A stretch of 64,000 nucleotides of DNA from Paragorgia papillata (GCA_035771165.1 JAWNZC010000179.1:2864001-2928000); one strand, 5' to 3'. Positions 23,301 to 29,670 are shown, counted from the first letter of the stretch. Notes: generated by a model not told the origin, from the letters alone. Numbers and translations are program-made.

Positions 23301-24037
23301 CAAAATCGGCCAATCAGAAGCCGGAGGGATTCTGCTAATAACGCCATGTCTGATATAACACGGGCAGCCATTTTCTTACCCTGCGAGCAGAGCCTTCTTT
23401 GCCTTATTTCTTCGCTGAGAGAGAGGAAGAAAATTAGGCTCTGCTGTATTCGTGACTGGTTTCCATTGCGCATGCATGTCAGTTGCTTGGTTACAATCTC
23501 GAACCCAGACCCAATCAGAGCAGAAAACAAAATGAGAACCGGTTAAACGGGTCTTAAATTGGGTTACTTCGTCCTAAATCTTGGACGAAGCCAAACACGA
23601 ATACAGCAGAGCCTACTTTTCTTCCTCTCTCTCAGCAAAGAAATAAGGAAAAGAAGGCTCTGCTCTCAGGGTACAATTTTCTATTTCTTGAGTATGAAAT
23701 ATTTTTGTCTAATTATTACTACCATATTTTAACAAGACTTTGCTTTCCACCTGGCCAACAATCGCAACAAGTCCTTTTAGCCTAATTAATTAATTTACAG
23801 CATAATTCTCAATTCTGTAGCATATTATAATATTATTCACGATACAGAATAATTCAAAACAAATATCATTAAATACAAATTATTTCAAGTACTTACTATA
23901 ACGGCCCAATTATTGGTATGCTTCGAGGAAAATACATTTGTAAGGTCAGGAGTCTTGGCAGAACCATTACAGGATAAAAGTAACACTAAAATCAAATGAA
24001 ATTGAATAAAGGAACGAAAGGACATACGGGCGGCCAT
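724..24037 (-). CDS. PIGK: PIGK/GPI8, GPI transamidase catalytic subunit (10 exons, 3' end outside the window)
   Basis: Catalytic subunit of the GPI transamidase, a C13 (legumain-like) cysteine protease. In the ER it replaces the C-terminal signal of precursor proteins with a GPI anchor, in a complex with PIGT, PIGS, GPAA1 and PIGU. Visible coding exons in transcription order: 23897-24037, 16192-16283, 12388-12446, 11016-11092, 10319-10352, 7967-8141, 6819-6936, 3456-3566, 840-911, 724-758 (914 nt, 304 codons plus 2 nt). Every junction is GT-AG and the frame is kept throughout. Catalytic His162 (TGHGG) and Cys204 (DTCQA) lie 42 residues apart, as I recall for human PIGK. No stop or frameshift is seen, so the gene looks functional. 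The C-terminal lumenal and membrane-anchor part lies left of position 1. Introns consist almost entirely of repeats. Recognition rests on remembered similarity to animal PIGK. Confidence 0.93.
840..911 (-). CDS. PIGK: PIGK exon 9
   Basis: 24 codons in phase 0, encoding [17 protein letters not shown], the STPxxRTDLFxRD block. Acceptor TAGTTTCAG before 911, donor GTAAAA from 839. Followed by the shortest intron of the gene (81 bp). Confidence 0.88.
990..1367. repeat. Palindromic MITE family carrying TGACGTCA (left part, interrupted)
   Basis: Foldback repeat whose arms (TTTGATATGCAAATTAAACA and complement) surround an AT-rich centre. Each arm contains TGACGTCA. Continues at 2418-2760 after the element at 1368-2417. 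Related copies or fragments at 3040-3150, 27060-27200, 29990-30205 and 30600-31110. Confidence 0.75.
1368..2417. mobile_element. hAT-like non-autonomous element nested in the palindromic MITE
   Basis: Terminal inverted repeats CCAACCTCGTACCCAGG at both ends, extended by a related TCTTATCTCCGC block. It splits the palindromic repeat, and an 8-bp near-identical duplication (GAACGAAA at 1360-1367, GAACGAAG at 2418-2425) flanks it. No open transposase. Similar termini recur around 27.2-27.85 kb. Confidence 0.75.
2741..3031 (-). mobile_element. 5S-rRNA-derived SINE (SINE3 type), copy 1, with LINE-shared tail
   Basis: Read on the minus strand: a 5S-like pol III internal promoter (AGTTAAGCCC box A region, then CTTGGATGGGTGACCGTCTG box C), a middle block (GTCTCTCCTGTGCTTCGAGG), and a 3' tail. 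The tail at 2741-2830 closely matches the 3' end of the LINE at 46.58-46.68 kb. The 5' end is truncated. Lies in PIGK intron 8. Confidence 0.88.
3140..3365. repeat. Unclassified repeat-like block in intron 8
   Basis: Starts with GGTGGCTCCCTATAGTTTT and holds a TGACGTCA site at 3232. The two short ORFs here have no recognisable similarity. It directly precedes PIGK exon 8 on the genomic map. Confidence 0.35.
3456..3566 (-). CDS. PIGK: PIGK exon 8
   Basis: Residues 233-269, 37 codons in phase 0. Encodes [20 protein letters not shown] then [17 protein letters not shown], matching the IGVxxxDRYTxYxLxFLE block of PIGK. Acceptor GTGCTAG-type site before 3566, donor GTATGTG from 3455. Confidence 0.9.
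3866..4056 (-). mobile_element. tRNA-derived SINE
   Basis: A complete tRNA-like head (3971-4044) is followed, on the minus strand, by a tail (GAGTATTACCAACTAACACA...) whose sequence recurs at 4182-4262 and inverted at 5409-5485 without the full tRNA head. Head-plus-repeated-tail is the layout of a tRNA SINE. Confidence 0.8.
3971..4044 (-). tRNA. tRNA-like head of SINE, anticodon AGC (Ala reading)
   Basis: 74 nt fold as a tRNA: acceptor AGTTCTA/TAGAGCT with one U-G pair, box A TGGCCCAATGG, anticodon stem TCTGG/CCAGA around loop CTAGCAT, T-arm GCGGGTTCGAGTCCCGC. A T5 run follows. The attached repeated tail argues for a SINE head rather than a cellular tRNA gene. Confidence 0.6.
4182..4262 (-). 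repeat. SINE tail duplicate
   Basis: Nearly identical to 3875-3952, the tail of the tRNA-derived SINE, in the same orientation. Positions 4263-5160 downstream are AT-rich with no recognisable gene or repeat. Confidence 0.75.
5335..5485 (+). repeat. GC hairpin plus inverted SINE tail
   Basis: 5345-5390 is a GC-rich hairpin (GGGCTCCGGGCCTTCGGCCC). 5405-5485 holds the T-arm end of the tRNA SINE (CGAGTCCCGCTTAGAGCTC) and its tail on the plus strand, inverted relative to the 3.9-kb copy. Confidence 0.65.
5895..6064 (-). repeat. Hairpin repeat family, copy 1
   Basis: About 170 bp bounded by TA microsatellites. Holds an outer dyad (TCTGAATGAATTTCACC / GGTGAAGTACATTCAG) and an inner hairpin CACATGCG...CGCATGTG around ATCGTCGGTGACAAC. 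The same unit occurs at 30427-30610 and 49795-50015. Confidence 0.8.
6068..6310 (+). mobile_element. Repeat carrying a conserved 30-codon start (copy 1)
   Basis: Matches 41655-41870 almost base for base. Contains ATG at 6168 opening [20 protein letters not shown] followed by VVPKSTK, then a stop at 6258-6260. The N-terminus resembles, from memory, Crypton/tyrosine-recombinase-derived proteins of invertebrates (xxxVPxxTK); that is only a suggestion. No downstream recombinase is present. Confidence 0.55.
6515..6660. repeat. Degenerate GAT/AAT trinucleotide microsatellite
   Basis: Imperfect GATGATAATGAT array. Apparent open frames here (Met/Ile-rich or Ser/Leu-rich) are artefacts of the array. 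Confidence 0.85.
6819..6936 (-). CDS. PIGK: PIGK exon 7 (catalytic Cys)
   Basis: Encodes [16 protein letters not shown], with nucleophile Cys204 in DTCQA, followed by [20 protein letters not shown]. Acceptor TTGCTTCAG, donor GTAAGT. A Tc1/mariner-type MITE (7010-7829) lies 73 bp upstream in intron 6. Confidence 0.95.
7010..7829 (-). mobile_element. Tc1/mariner-type foldback MITE with transposase HTH remnant
   Basis: Ends CAGGGTGTCCCAAAAAAATG and complement, flanked by TA duplications (7008-7009, 7830-7831). Arms of about 230 bp are inverted repeats of each other. Inside, minus-strand 7338-7060 encodes [20 protein letters not shown] then [10 protein letters not shown], which resembles the N-terminal helix-turn-helix of mariner-like transposases. 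The DDE catalytic part is missing, so it cannot move itself. Confidence 0.8.
7967..8141 (-). CDS. PIGK: PIGK exon 6 (catalytic His)
   Basis: Encodes residues 135-192: [19 protein letters not shown], then [18 protein letters not shown] with the catalytic His162, then [13 protein letters not shown]. Acceptor ACATTTTAG, donor GTAAAA. This is the longest and best conserved exon here. Confidence 0.95.
8340..8995. repeat. TTTACATTTAGA minisatellite, left half
   Basis: Degenerate 12-bp (6+6) tandem array ATTTACATTTAGATTTAC. It gives long spurious ORFs (Leu-His-Leu-Asp and Lys-Cys-Lys-Ser repeats). Continues at 9600-10105 after the MITE insertion. Confidence 0.95.
9035..9579. mobile_element. TA-flanked MITE inserted into the minisatellite
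   Basis: Terminal inverted repeats CCGTAAATGTTCGATTTAGC / complement of GCTAAATGGGACATTTACGG, flanked by TA on both sides. The 5' third holds a perfect 48-bp tandem duplication containing AGCGCCGCATCCAGAAGCAG. No transposase. TIR start and TA target match the element at 28938-29670. Confidence 0.85.
9600..10105. repeat. TTTACATTTAGA minisatellite, right half
   Basis: Same unit and orientation as 8340-8995, with local 18-bp variants (TTTACATTTAGACTTAGA, repeated four times at 9800-9860). Ends 213 bp from PIGK exon 5. Confidence 0.93.
10319..10352 (-). CDS. PIGK: PIGK exon 5 (34-nt micro-exon)
   Basis: Encodes [11 protein letters not shown] and the first base of a Gly codon, between acceptor CTACTGTAG and donor GTACAGG. 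Its phases join exons 4 and 6 exactly, giving a [11 protein letters not shown] context as in other PIGK proteins. Too short for any ORF caller. Confidence 0.9.
10467..10979. mobile_element. hAT-type MITE with perfect 8-bp target duplication
   Basis: TIRs TAGTGGTGTGCG / complement of CGCACACCTCTA, with perfect 8-bp duplication CTAGAAAG at 10459-10466 and 10980-10987. Subterminal regions are arrays of ATCCGATCCGA. The 8-bp duplication and TAG(A/T)GGTGTGC termini are typical of hAT. Ends 36 bp from PIGK exon 4. Related array fragments at 3590-3655 and 5580-5620. Confidence 0.9.
11016..11092 (-). CDS. PIGK: PIGK exon 4
   Basis: Encodes residues 98-123, ending [15 protein letters not shown], a strongly conserved PIGK stretch. 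Acceptor TTTCTTTAG; donor GTAAGAG. The exon sits between two MITEs: one ends 36 bp past its donor side (10979), the other starts 29 bp beyond its acceptor (11121). Confidence 0.93.
11121..11503. mobile_element. MITE with 20-bp perfect TIRs
   Basis: Ends TTGATAGAGGGAGATGGTTA and its exact reverse complement (11484-11503). 383 bp, non-coding, superfamily unclear. Begins 28 bp upstream of PIGK exon 4, and the pentanucleotide array starts just after it. Confidence 0.85.
11504..11808. repeat. ATAGT pentanucleotide microsatellite
   Basis: About 60 tandem copies, almost pure with one interruption near 11600. Encodes a spurious YYTIL repeat. Lies in PIGK intron 3. Confidence 0.98.
12030..12310. repeat. 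Tandem-dispersed GTAAAATCGTCTGGC motif cluster
   Basis: Six or more degenerate copies of (CAGA)GTAAAATCGTCTGGCGTTA. The same motif appears singly at about 6722-6760 (inverted), 26375-26412, 33075-33130, 59437-59455 (inverted) and 60130-60155 (inverted). No ORF. Confidence 0.7.
12388..12446 (-). CDS. PIGK: PIGK exon 3
   Basis: Encodes [20 protein letters not shown], the [11 protein letters not shown] block of PIGK. Acceptor TTTTATAG before 12446, donor GTAAC from 12387. 59 nt, entering in phase 2 and leaving in phase 1. Confidence 0.92.
13100..13520 (-). pseudogene. 3' fragment of a CR1-like LINE
   Basis: On the minus strand, 13460-13380 reads [15 protein letters not shown], a typical end of CR1/L2-like reverse transcriptase ORFs (xxxADSLxxFKxxLK). 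A non-coding 3' UTR and an AATAAA-like end toward 13100 follow. No RT catalytic core remains. Lies in PIGK intron 2. Confidence 0.55.
13616..13752. repeat. Foldback repeat, TACTTAATAACC arms
   Basis: Near-palindrome: ACTACTTAATAACCGAG at 13619 pairs with CTCGGTTATTAAGTAGT-complement near 13750, with inner arms GGTCTTTACGGTAAAATATT. The region on to 14080 (ending GCCATATAATAAATAG) is probably the rest of this element. Confidence 0.65.
14150..14243 (+). repeat. Retroposon 3' end with (AATC)n tail
   Basis: AATCCTGATGAATCTACCG, AAATAAAGTTATC and then 15 or so AATC units, the pattern of a LINE/SINE 3' terminus with a short-repeat tail. Body truncated. 14244-14740 shows nothing else recognisable. 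Confidence 0.55.
14755..14905. repeat. Foldback repeat
   Basis: Arms TTTGTCAGTG.. and CACTGACAAAT, inside AAAATATCGTGAT / ATCATGATATTTTG. A second small palindrome (GATCTGTATCTGATTTAC / GTAAATCAGATACAGATC) follows at 15035-15110. Confidence 0.6.
15325..15995. mobile_element. Repeat family 'AGCCTGATxxAAACAC', copy 1, interrupted
   Basis: Outer block GCACGCTGTGATTGGACAAT and end GCCATTTTCTATTTCTTA also occur at 32750-33000 (inverted) and partly at 21630-22700 and 49665-49775. The inner palindrome AATTTGGGAGAATTCGAAAG pairs with CTTTCAAATTCTCCC. A MITE at 15374-15721 is nested inside. Confidence 0.75.
15374..15721. mobile_element. TA-flanked MITE nested in the 15.3-kb repeat
   Basis: TIRs AGCCCTAATCAAACGAGAAC and complement of GTTCTCGTTTGATCAGGGCT, with TA at both flanks. 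Subterminal parts are rich in CGCAAGT repeats in both orientations. No ORF. Confidence 0.8.
16192..16283 (-). CDS. PIGK: PIGK exon 2
   Basis: Residues 48-77 plus two bases of codon 78. Encodes [15 protein letters not shown] followed by [12 protein letters not shown], the first conserved strand-helix of the caspase-like fold. Acceptor TTTGAAG precedes 16283; donor GTGAAA begins at 16191. Intron 1 upstream is 7.6 kb. Confidence 0.93.
16660..17060. repeat. Foldback repeat with GATATC..CACTCG core, copy 1
   Basis: Contains AATTTATTTCAAGTGTTGAC and inverse ending before ATCCATATATA, plus two ACATGTGAGATTATCA units. The same combination lies inverted at 25190-25485, with a fragment at 29940-29995. 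Confidence 0.7.
17510..18366. mobile_element. hAT-type non-autonomous element
   Basis: TIRs CAGGGGCAGACTGGC / GCCAGTCCGCCCCTG, a classic hAT terminus, with 8-bp flanks ATGCCAAG (17502-17509) and GTGCCAAG (18367-18374). No intact transposase in 857 bp. It splits an older inverted repeat whose other arm is 19065-19200. Intron 1 of PIGK. Confidence 0.85.
18625..18985 (+). mobile_element. 5S-rRNA-derived SINE, copy 2
   Basis: Carries the 5S-type promoter (AGTTAAGCCCGATTGGATGG, then TTGGATGGGTGACCGTCTGG) and the shared middle block GTCTCTCCTGTGCTTCGAGG. Its 3' tail (GCCCCTTGTGGGAAGAAG) differs from copy 1. Followed by a (GTAT)n tail at 18986-19060. Confidence 0.88.
18986..19060. repeat. (GTAT)n microsatellite, SINE tail
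   Basis: Eighteen or so ATGT units directly after SINE copy 2, likely grown from its 3' end. Confidence 0.92.
19065..19200. repeat. Inverted arm of the 17.47-kb repeat, with internal triplication
   Basis: Reverse complement of 17475-17509 joined to 18375-18430. Includes three near-identical copies of GAACTCATACTTGGCCCAGT. 19201-20290 holds no recognised gene; ACACCACCACAA motifs recur at 20105 and 20271. Confidence 0.65.
20318..20379. repeat. 62-bp poly-G tract
   Basis: Almost uninterrupted G run with only a TGGT break. Two further runs follow: poly-C about 20991-21013 and poly-G about 21134-21163. They create artefactual poly-Pro and poly-Gly frames. Confidence 0.95.
21630..22670. repeat. 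Copy of the 15.3-kb repeat family, interrupted
   Basis: GCTGTGATTGGTGAGTTACTG to CTGTGACATCAT at 21645-21705 and GACACCCTGTGTTTATATAT at 22559-22680 match the two halves of the 15.3-kb family. Between them, 22370-22470 holds three tandem copies of a 34-bp unit (TGCACACCTGAATTTATTA). No gene seen from 21170 to 21630. Confidence 0.6.
22671..23348. mobile_element. 677-bp foldback element with hammerhead-like core at its centre
   Basis: Arms 22671-22985 and 23045-23348 are inverted repeats (CATGGAGTTATTAGCAG / CTGCTAATAACGCCATG). The loop contains CTGATGA at 23014-23020 and GAAAC at 23029-23033, the two conserved boxes of a hammerhead ribozyme, separated by a tiny stem II. Penelope-like elements and retrozymes are known to carry such motifs. 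Confidence 0.7.
23378..23673. mobile_element. MITE with about 77-bp TIRs
   Basis: ACCCTGCGAGCAGAGCCTTC at the left pairs with GAAGGCTCTGCTCTCAGGGT at the right; inner TIR GAGAGAGAGGAAGAAAA. ATTTTCT flanks both sides, a likely target duplication. Lies in PIGK intron 1, 224 bp before exon 1. Confidence 0.82.
23897..24037 (-). CDS. PIGK: PIGK exon 1 (signal peptide)
   Basis: Residues 1-47. ATG at 24037-24035 opens a signal peptide: basic start ([10 protein letters not shown]), then a hydrophobic core ([10 protein letters not shown]) and a small-residue cleavage region near residue 27. The exon ends in HTNNWAVI, a PIGK hallmark just before the [12 protein letters not shown] block. Donor GTAAGT at 23896-23891. 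The next Met (codon 5) is a weaker alternative start. Confidence 0.9.
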
Positions 24038-24644
24038 CTTGAATAACGACTCACACTCATTCCCAGGGCCTTCTCGGTGAACAAATATTTACGACTGATC
24101 GGGATCGTTCGGATAATCGTCGGCTACCCCTCGAGTGTCTAAGAAGCGGGAAAATAAAAGAAATTGGGAAGCGAAAATTTTAAAATAAACGCAAATAAAC
24201 AATCAACCAGTGAAAGTAATAATTTATTTATCGTCGAGCCACAAAATTATTATAATTTTTTTATGAATAGGTTTCGAAATACACCAATTGAAATACAACA
24301 TCGAAACAACTCGTTGAGAAATTCAGCGTAGTTAAAAAATGACTAGCCTCCTTCGCATGCGAAGGAGCCTCGATATTCGAGGCCCGCAAAGAACGCCTGC
24401 AAAGGAGGCTAAAAAATTACAAGCTTTTAAAAACTTCGAAAATCTACTTCCGACAACAGCAAAACATTTTTTGATTTTATTCCGATATATTCCGATTAAT
24501 TTTAAATCATTAAAAACTAAAACAGTAAAAATGTTATTAAAATTAAGTGTGTAAATATTTCAAAGCCCTCGGCATATTCCATAGGCACTCGGACTTTGAA
24601 ATCCCGGTAAAGTCCTTCGTCTCGTATTTGAACTATTACTTCTA

Positions 24645-24755
24645 AGCTTATCAGAAATAAAAGGGAGTTGTCCCTTACCAAATATGTATGGACAAGTTTT
24701 CACCAAATAAATAATCTTTAAAAATTGAAGACGAAAAATTGTTTTCTGTAACGGA
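24645..24755 (+). repeat. Duplicate of the paralog upstream region
   Basis: TTATCAGAAATAAAAGGGAG through AAATAAATAATCTTTAAAAA matches 25575-25680, and more distantly 31470-31560 upstream of the second paralog. This may be the remnant of a third unit of the duplicated locus. Confidence 0.55.
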
Positions 24756-25189
24756 TTTGCATTTTGTGACTTTATTAACGATCGAAACGAAATACGCTGA
24801 TATTCAACAAATAAAACAAGCTTACATGGAAAGGTAGTACTAAGACATAAAGTTACAAATCTAATGTTAAAATAGGTTGACTAAAAAGACAAGATTATAT
24901 TATATTATATTTTATACAATAAGCTAAATATATTATATTTTCATTATGATCTATTACTATTATATTGCTTATATTGTATATATCATATTACGTCAGATTT
25001 CATCTTTTTCAATAGTTATATTCAATGAATCTTATCAAAAGTTGTTATTTTATACTTTTTTATTGTATATAACAAATATATTATATTTCCGTTGTCTGTT
25101 CAGTTATACATGTACAGAGGACGATTCTATTATGTTAAATATTATATTATATTATATTTTATTATTTAAAATAGAGTGTTTTATTGATT

Positions 25190-25485
25190 TTCCGCCACTA
25201 ATAAAAGTGATAATCTCACATGTGCGATTATTTATGATAATCACAAATGTGACGATTATCGCTGAATCAGCATTATAGTTTAATGAAATTTTTGAAAGGC
25301 AATAGGACAATTTTTTTATATAATAAACAGAACAATACATGGATGCTTGGAAATATGAAATTTATTTCTCGTGTTGACCAGGATATGTCACTCGTTCGCT
25401 TCGCTCACTCGTGAGATATCCTGGTCAACACTCGAAATAAATTTCATATTTCCGCACATCCATGTATTATTCTCTAGATATTATA
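25190..25485. repeat. Foldback repeat with GATATC..CACTCG core, copy 2
   Basis: Palindrome AATTTATTTCTCGTGTTGAC to its inverse, centred on CACTCGTTCGCTTCGCTCAC, plus CACATGTGCGATTATT units. Inverted relative to the 16.66-kb copy. Confidence 0.72.
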
Positions 25486-25929
25486 TTATATTATATTATA
25501 TTTGCATTTAGAAATATTTACAAAAATAAAAATGCATGCGATTTCAAATAACAGTATATATTAAATATATATTTCAAAGCTTATCAGAAATAAAATGAAG
25601 TTGTCCCTTATCAAATATGAATGGGCAAGTTTTTACCAAATAAATAATCTTTAAAAATTGGAAACTGAAAATTGTTTTATGAGATTTAAAATAAAAAATG
25701 TTTGCAAACAGAAATATTATATTTAATATTATACATTGGATTTTTTAATCTTTCATATACAGTGCAGTAGAGTAATTAAACAAACTGGTGGTTTTAAAAC
25801 AAAACACCTGTAAGCATTTTCCCTCTATGGTCATACGGGCCTATTTTTATAGAAGCTCATCATTATAAGTCATGGGGAATGCCCCCAAGTATGGGAATGC
25901 CCCTTACGTATTGCAGTGCAAAGCGAGAG

Positions 25930-25937
25930 TATAAATT
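25930..25937 (+). promoter_or_regulatory. TATA box of paralog A
   Basis: TATAAATT, within a block (TATAAATTAAA, then GGAGGTCATAGCTATAGTTA) that is conserved almost base for base at 32331 in front of paralog B. Conservation at the same distance from a conserved 5' splice site supports a real core promoter. Confidence 0.7.
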
Positions 25938-25960
25938 AAACGGGAGGTCATAGCTATAGT

Positions 25961-26052
25961 TAGTTGTATTAAACATCACAGATCCAAGCACAAGGAATAT
26001 ATTGTGTGAGCAATACGTTTGTCAACTTTACCGATATCAATTGCTCTTTAAG
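25961..26052 (+). other. Paralog A non-coding exon 1 (approximate start)
   Basis: Start placed about 30 bp after the TATA box. It ends at donor AAG|GTAAGTGTTGATC. It contains no ATG, as does its counterpart at 32361-32452, so translation must begin in exon 2. Similarity to B is high up to the donor and fades in the intron. Confidence 0.6.
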
Positions 26053-28058
26053 GTAAGTGTTGATCTTCGCAATGAAAGTTGTTCTTAGAAAAAAACGTGA
26101 TGCTCAGCTGAATAGTGTTAATACACTCCCAACAATGTCACTGAAGAGGATATTAAATTCGAGTCGACATCAGAACTGCGTGTCGGCGAAAATATTTTAA
26201 GAAAAAAGACATTTTATAGCCTATATATAATATATTTAGACGGTTTAGCGGTATAAATATACAGATCCATAACTTCTTGTACACGGCAGAATAGGCGCTT
26301 ATAAATTAAATGTATCTGCACAGTATCAAAGTTAATTGAGATTTTAACCCTTTCAACCAGAAAGGTCTCCCGATGACGAGTAAAATCGTCTGGAGTTAGC
26401 CAGAGTAAAATACTAAAAGGGAATTCAGGGTTGAAAGGGCTAATAATCCAAGCTCAAGAAATATTGGGTCACCTATATTCCAGCTAGCAACATGTTTTAC
26501 TGCTGTATATGCCAACCCAACTTTAACAGTGGCTTTTAAGTAGCAATCTGCATAATGAATTTAGTATGTGGTTAGCGGTGAAAATGTTGAAATTAGGGAT
26601 TAAAAACTATTAATGATTAGCTTAGAATGAAAGCTAGACAGTAGATCATCGAGTCAGTAAACGGCCCGCCAGTGATCATATATTAATCATTCTATAGACG
26701 GTAATTCAAATTGTTGACTATAATGACTAAGGTTATGGTTTTTGCTTAAGTTAGGTAACCCAGAAGAACATGCAAATGCGACAAAGTACACTTTTCTCAC
26801 TCAGTCTGTTTTGACTTATAATATAAAGATTCTAAGAACAGATAGCCAAATTTCTCAGTAAGCATGCATAATTTTCTCTGCCTGAATAATTACATAAACA
26901 ATTAGACTTCGGGGATGCCCCTTTAGGTCCACATGCAGGGAAATACCCGTTTAACGTCCTTTTACAAAATAAACGTGACACCATATATTATGGATTACAA
27001 AAAATTTGTCCTTTTTGAATATCATTTAATAAATGTGTGGAAAGCAATAATTTTTTGAATATCAAAGTAAACGACCTAAAATATCTCAGTCAACAACGAA
27101 GCAAGGAAACGAAAAACTGCAAAATATGATGTTACTTTGTCATTTTAGGTGTTATTACAAATAAGACAAACTTCATTTTCGTTTCATAGGCATTTTGGAA
27201 TATTAATACAAGCGAGAGTTTGTGGTAACGCCAGCTACTTTTCTTTCCCTGTTCCCATCATTCCTCGCGCGTCTTCTCCCTCGCCCGCACGCCCTCGTCT
27301 CTGCGGAGGAGAGAGGGCAGAAAGTACAATTCTCACCGGAGTTTCCAACAATCTCGAGCCCATAGTCTCGCTACCTTTTGTCAGCGGGTGAATCCGATTG
27401 TACTTTCTGATCAGCCGTTCCTCACGTTGTAACCAATAAACTATTGTAATTGTAAGAGCATTGTAGGCAATAAGTTATTGCATTGTAATGCTAGAAGAGG
27501 TTATTAGTGAAAACCTCTCCCCCCCGAACCCCCGAACCCTAACCTCACAAAAAATGAATTTCCCGGGGGCACCCTAACGCTAACCCCAAAAGTGTCGGGG
27601 GTGTTTTTATTCACCACGTCCCCGTCCAACCACAGTCGTTACCAAACATTGTGGGATGCGCAGTGAAGTTGAATCCGTCATTTGGCGCATATTACAATGC
27701 AATAATTTATTGCCTACAATGCTCTTACAATTACAATAGTTTATTGGTTACAACGTGAGGAATGGGTGGGTTCTGATTGAGTTTCCCAAAGCCTCCGTTC
27801 CTCGGTAATGACCAGAAGGATCGCAGGCTCTGGGTACGAGATCGTCAGTAAGAACAAAAGAGCATTTAGTGGTTTGCCTTCTCGAGGTGCAATGTTCGAT
27901 GCTTAATTAACTATTTCCATGGTTCCCTTATTTGGCTTGAAAAATAATTCTCGACATGAGCTACTCAAGTGCGGATTTTAAAATATTGTTGTTATATCAA
28001 CAATATGTTTGTGAAAATTGATAGTCTATTTACTTTTTATCTTCTATATAATTAATAG
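26053..28058 (+). other. Intron of paralog A (repeats only)
   Basis: From GTAAGT to the acceptor TATAATTAATAG. It includes a CGTCTGG motif (26380), a palindromic-MITE fragment (27060-27200), hAT-like ends (27210-27400, 27770-27850) and a foldback (27412-27766). No exon recognised. Confidence 0.55.
27412..27766. mobile_element. Foldback MITE with about 75-bp arms
   Basis: CCGTTCCTCACGTTGTAACC at 27415 pairs with GGTTACAACGTGAGGAATGG at 27750; inner arm TTGTAAGAGCATTGTAGGCA. Nested in hAT-like sequence within the intron of paralog A. Confidence 0.8.
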
Positions 28059-28059
28059 A

Positions 28060-28398
28060 ATGGATAACTTCATATTTTACTCCTCCAACTACGTCAAAAA
28101 TATTGAAGGAACTCACGAGTGTTTGCCAAGAGGTTTTAAATCGTGGAAACAGTATTGGATTCATGAATCGGAACGAAAATGGCCTCCAAAGTGTTCGATC
28201 AAAGGCTGCGGTGAAGAGCCTGTAGGTGGCGGTCACGTGAACATCCGGGGAATACCGGAGACGGTCTACATAATACCCATGTGTAATTACTGCAACAACG
28301 CGCAAAACACAGCCTGGATGGCAGTTAATACAAAAACAAAAGCTGTGAGTGTTGAAAGAGATGACACAAAAGGGCCTAGAGGGACTTGCTACAAATGA
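28060..28398 (+). CDS. Paralog A: 112-aa HNH/treble-clef-like zinc protein
   Basis: Family unknown to me. The start ATG lies two bases after acceptor AATTAATAG, with A at -3 and G at +4; upstream frame is intronic. Sequence features: NIEGTHECLPRGF and a W-rich segment, then a putative zinc site KCSIKGCG (C-x4-C, residues about 49-54), GGGHV (about 60-64) and IPMCNYCNN (C-x2-C, about 78-86). The tail is AVSVERDD and ends CYK. The spacing resembles HNH or treble-clef nucleases (Cys pair, His after glycines, second Cys pair, Asn), but nuclease activity is inference. About 73% identical to paralog B with all Cys and the His kept. No signal peptide or membrane segment. AATAAA at 28552-28557 may end the transcript. 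Confidence 0.75.
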   Translation: MDNFIFYSSNYVKNIEGTHECLPRGFKSWKQYWIHESERKWPPKCSIKGCGEEPVGGGHVNIRGIPETVYIIPMCNYCNNAQNTAWMAVNTKTKAVSVERDDTKGPRGTCYK

Positions 28399-28937
28399 TC
28401 ACAACGAGATTGTAAAATTTGGTTGGAATTTGGTATATAGTGCATTTTATTGCAACATCATGCAACTTTATAGTCAAATCATGCATGTAGTTTCTTTATC
28501 AATTTACGTAACAACAACATATATTTTTTGTATCCTCTGCTATTTTACATAAATAAATTAAAAAATACTAAACTAAATATGTATAAGGATACTATTTTTC
28601 AGAAATATGCCTGAAGGCCTATTATGTAAAAATAGCTTTTAACTTTTCCTTATTTTACTATTAGTTCGATATTGCTTACATTTTATTTTTATTTTCTTAC
28701 TCAATGTTGTACGGATTTTAATAATATAGATTTAATATAAATTAGGAGTCTTACTAGAAATGTATACATGCTTAATACATGCAGACCCCTAACCATACAA
28801 TAATTTTCATGTTATGTATTAATTGAATGTGTATATATTTTATGAGCAAAAGAAAAAAATTTAAAGAAAAAAGTGAAGACTGAATTGTTCAACACTAATC
28901 TGGTTTAAAAGTTTGTGATCGTATTTTAAGTAATATA

Positions 28938-29670
28938 CCGTAGAATCCCGCTTATAAGCCCCCCGGTTATAAGCCCCCCGGTTATAGGCCCACCTTCCCA
29001 TTAGCACCTTTTATAGTAAAAATAATTACTGTTTTTGCGTTTTTGGGGGGGTATTGGGGGGCACCCCCTCCCCCCCCCCCCCCCAACTTTTACAAAATTG
29101 CAATATTCGGAAAACTCACGGGTCTATTCGGAAAATTGGCACCTTTTTCATTAAGACTATTTTGAAAGATTTGAAAAAATCTACTGATTAAATGAAAAAT
29201 AAATGTACAGTACTGGTATGTGGTAACAGAAAACTTGTCGGTCGAATTTAATACAATAATACTTACACATTAATTACGTTGTCTAAATTCTCCATTCTCG
29301 TTTCCAGTGCCCGCCACACAAACGTGGGCTCTTGGGAATGTGAATATTGCAACTTGCAAAGCTCCCACGGGTCCCGTCGTCACGCGACCCCTTTGCCGGA
29401 TGTGAAAGTACATAACCCGATCCCGACCGCAGTCAGGAAATAATCGGTTACATACTTACATTTTGACCTTTTGTGCAATTGTTTTATAATTTATTATATG
29501 GATAAAATGTAGTACCGTTACTACCGTAAGTAACTGCATGGTAATAAAATAGTTGTTGTTGTTGTCTCAGTCGTTTTGGCAGTTGGCAAAGTTTTGTGAT
29601 TATTATTGCAAGATTCGGAAATTTTGGGAAATTTTGGGTAAGCCCAGGGCTTATAAGTGGGATTCTACGG
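28938..29670. mobile_element. TA-flanked MITE, CCGTAGAATCCCGC termini
   Basis: CCGTAGAATCCCGCTTATAA pairs with TTATAAGTGGGATTCTACGG, with TA on both flanks. It contains a short tandem (GGTTATAAGCCCCCC) and a C run. No transposase. Terminus style matches the MITE at 9035. 28560-28935 is AT-rich without features. Confidence 0.85.

Noticed and set aside
28018..28059. Upstream extension of the paralog A frame (start 14 codons earlier)
   Set aside because: These codons are the intron's pyrimidine tract and acceptor, conserved in paralog B as splice site, not as protein.
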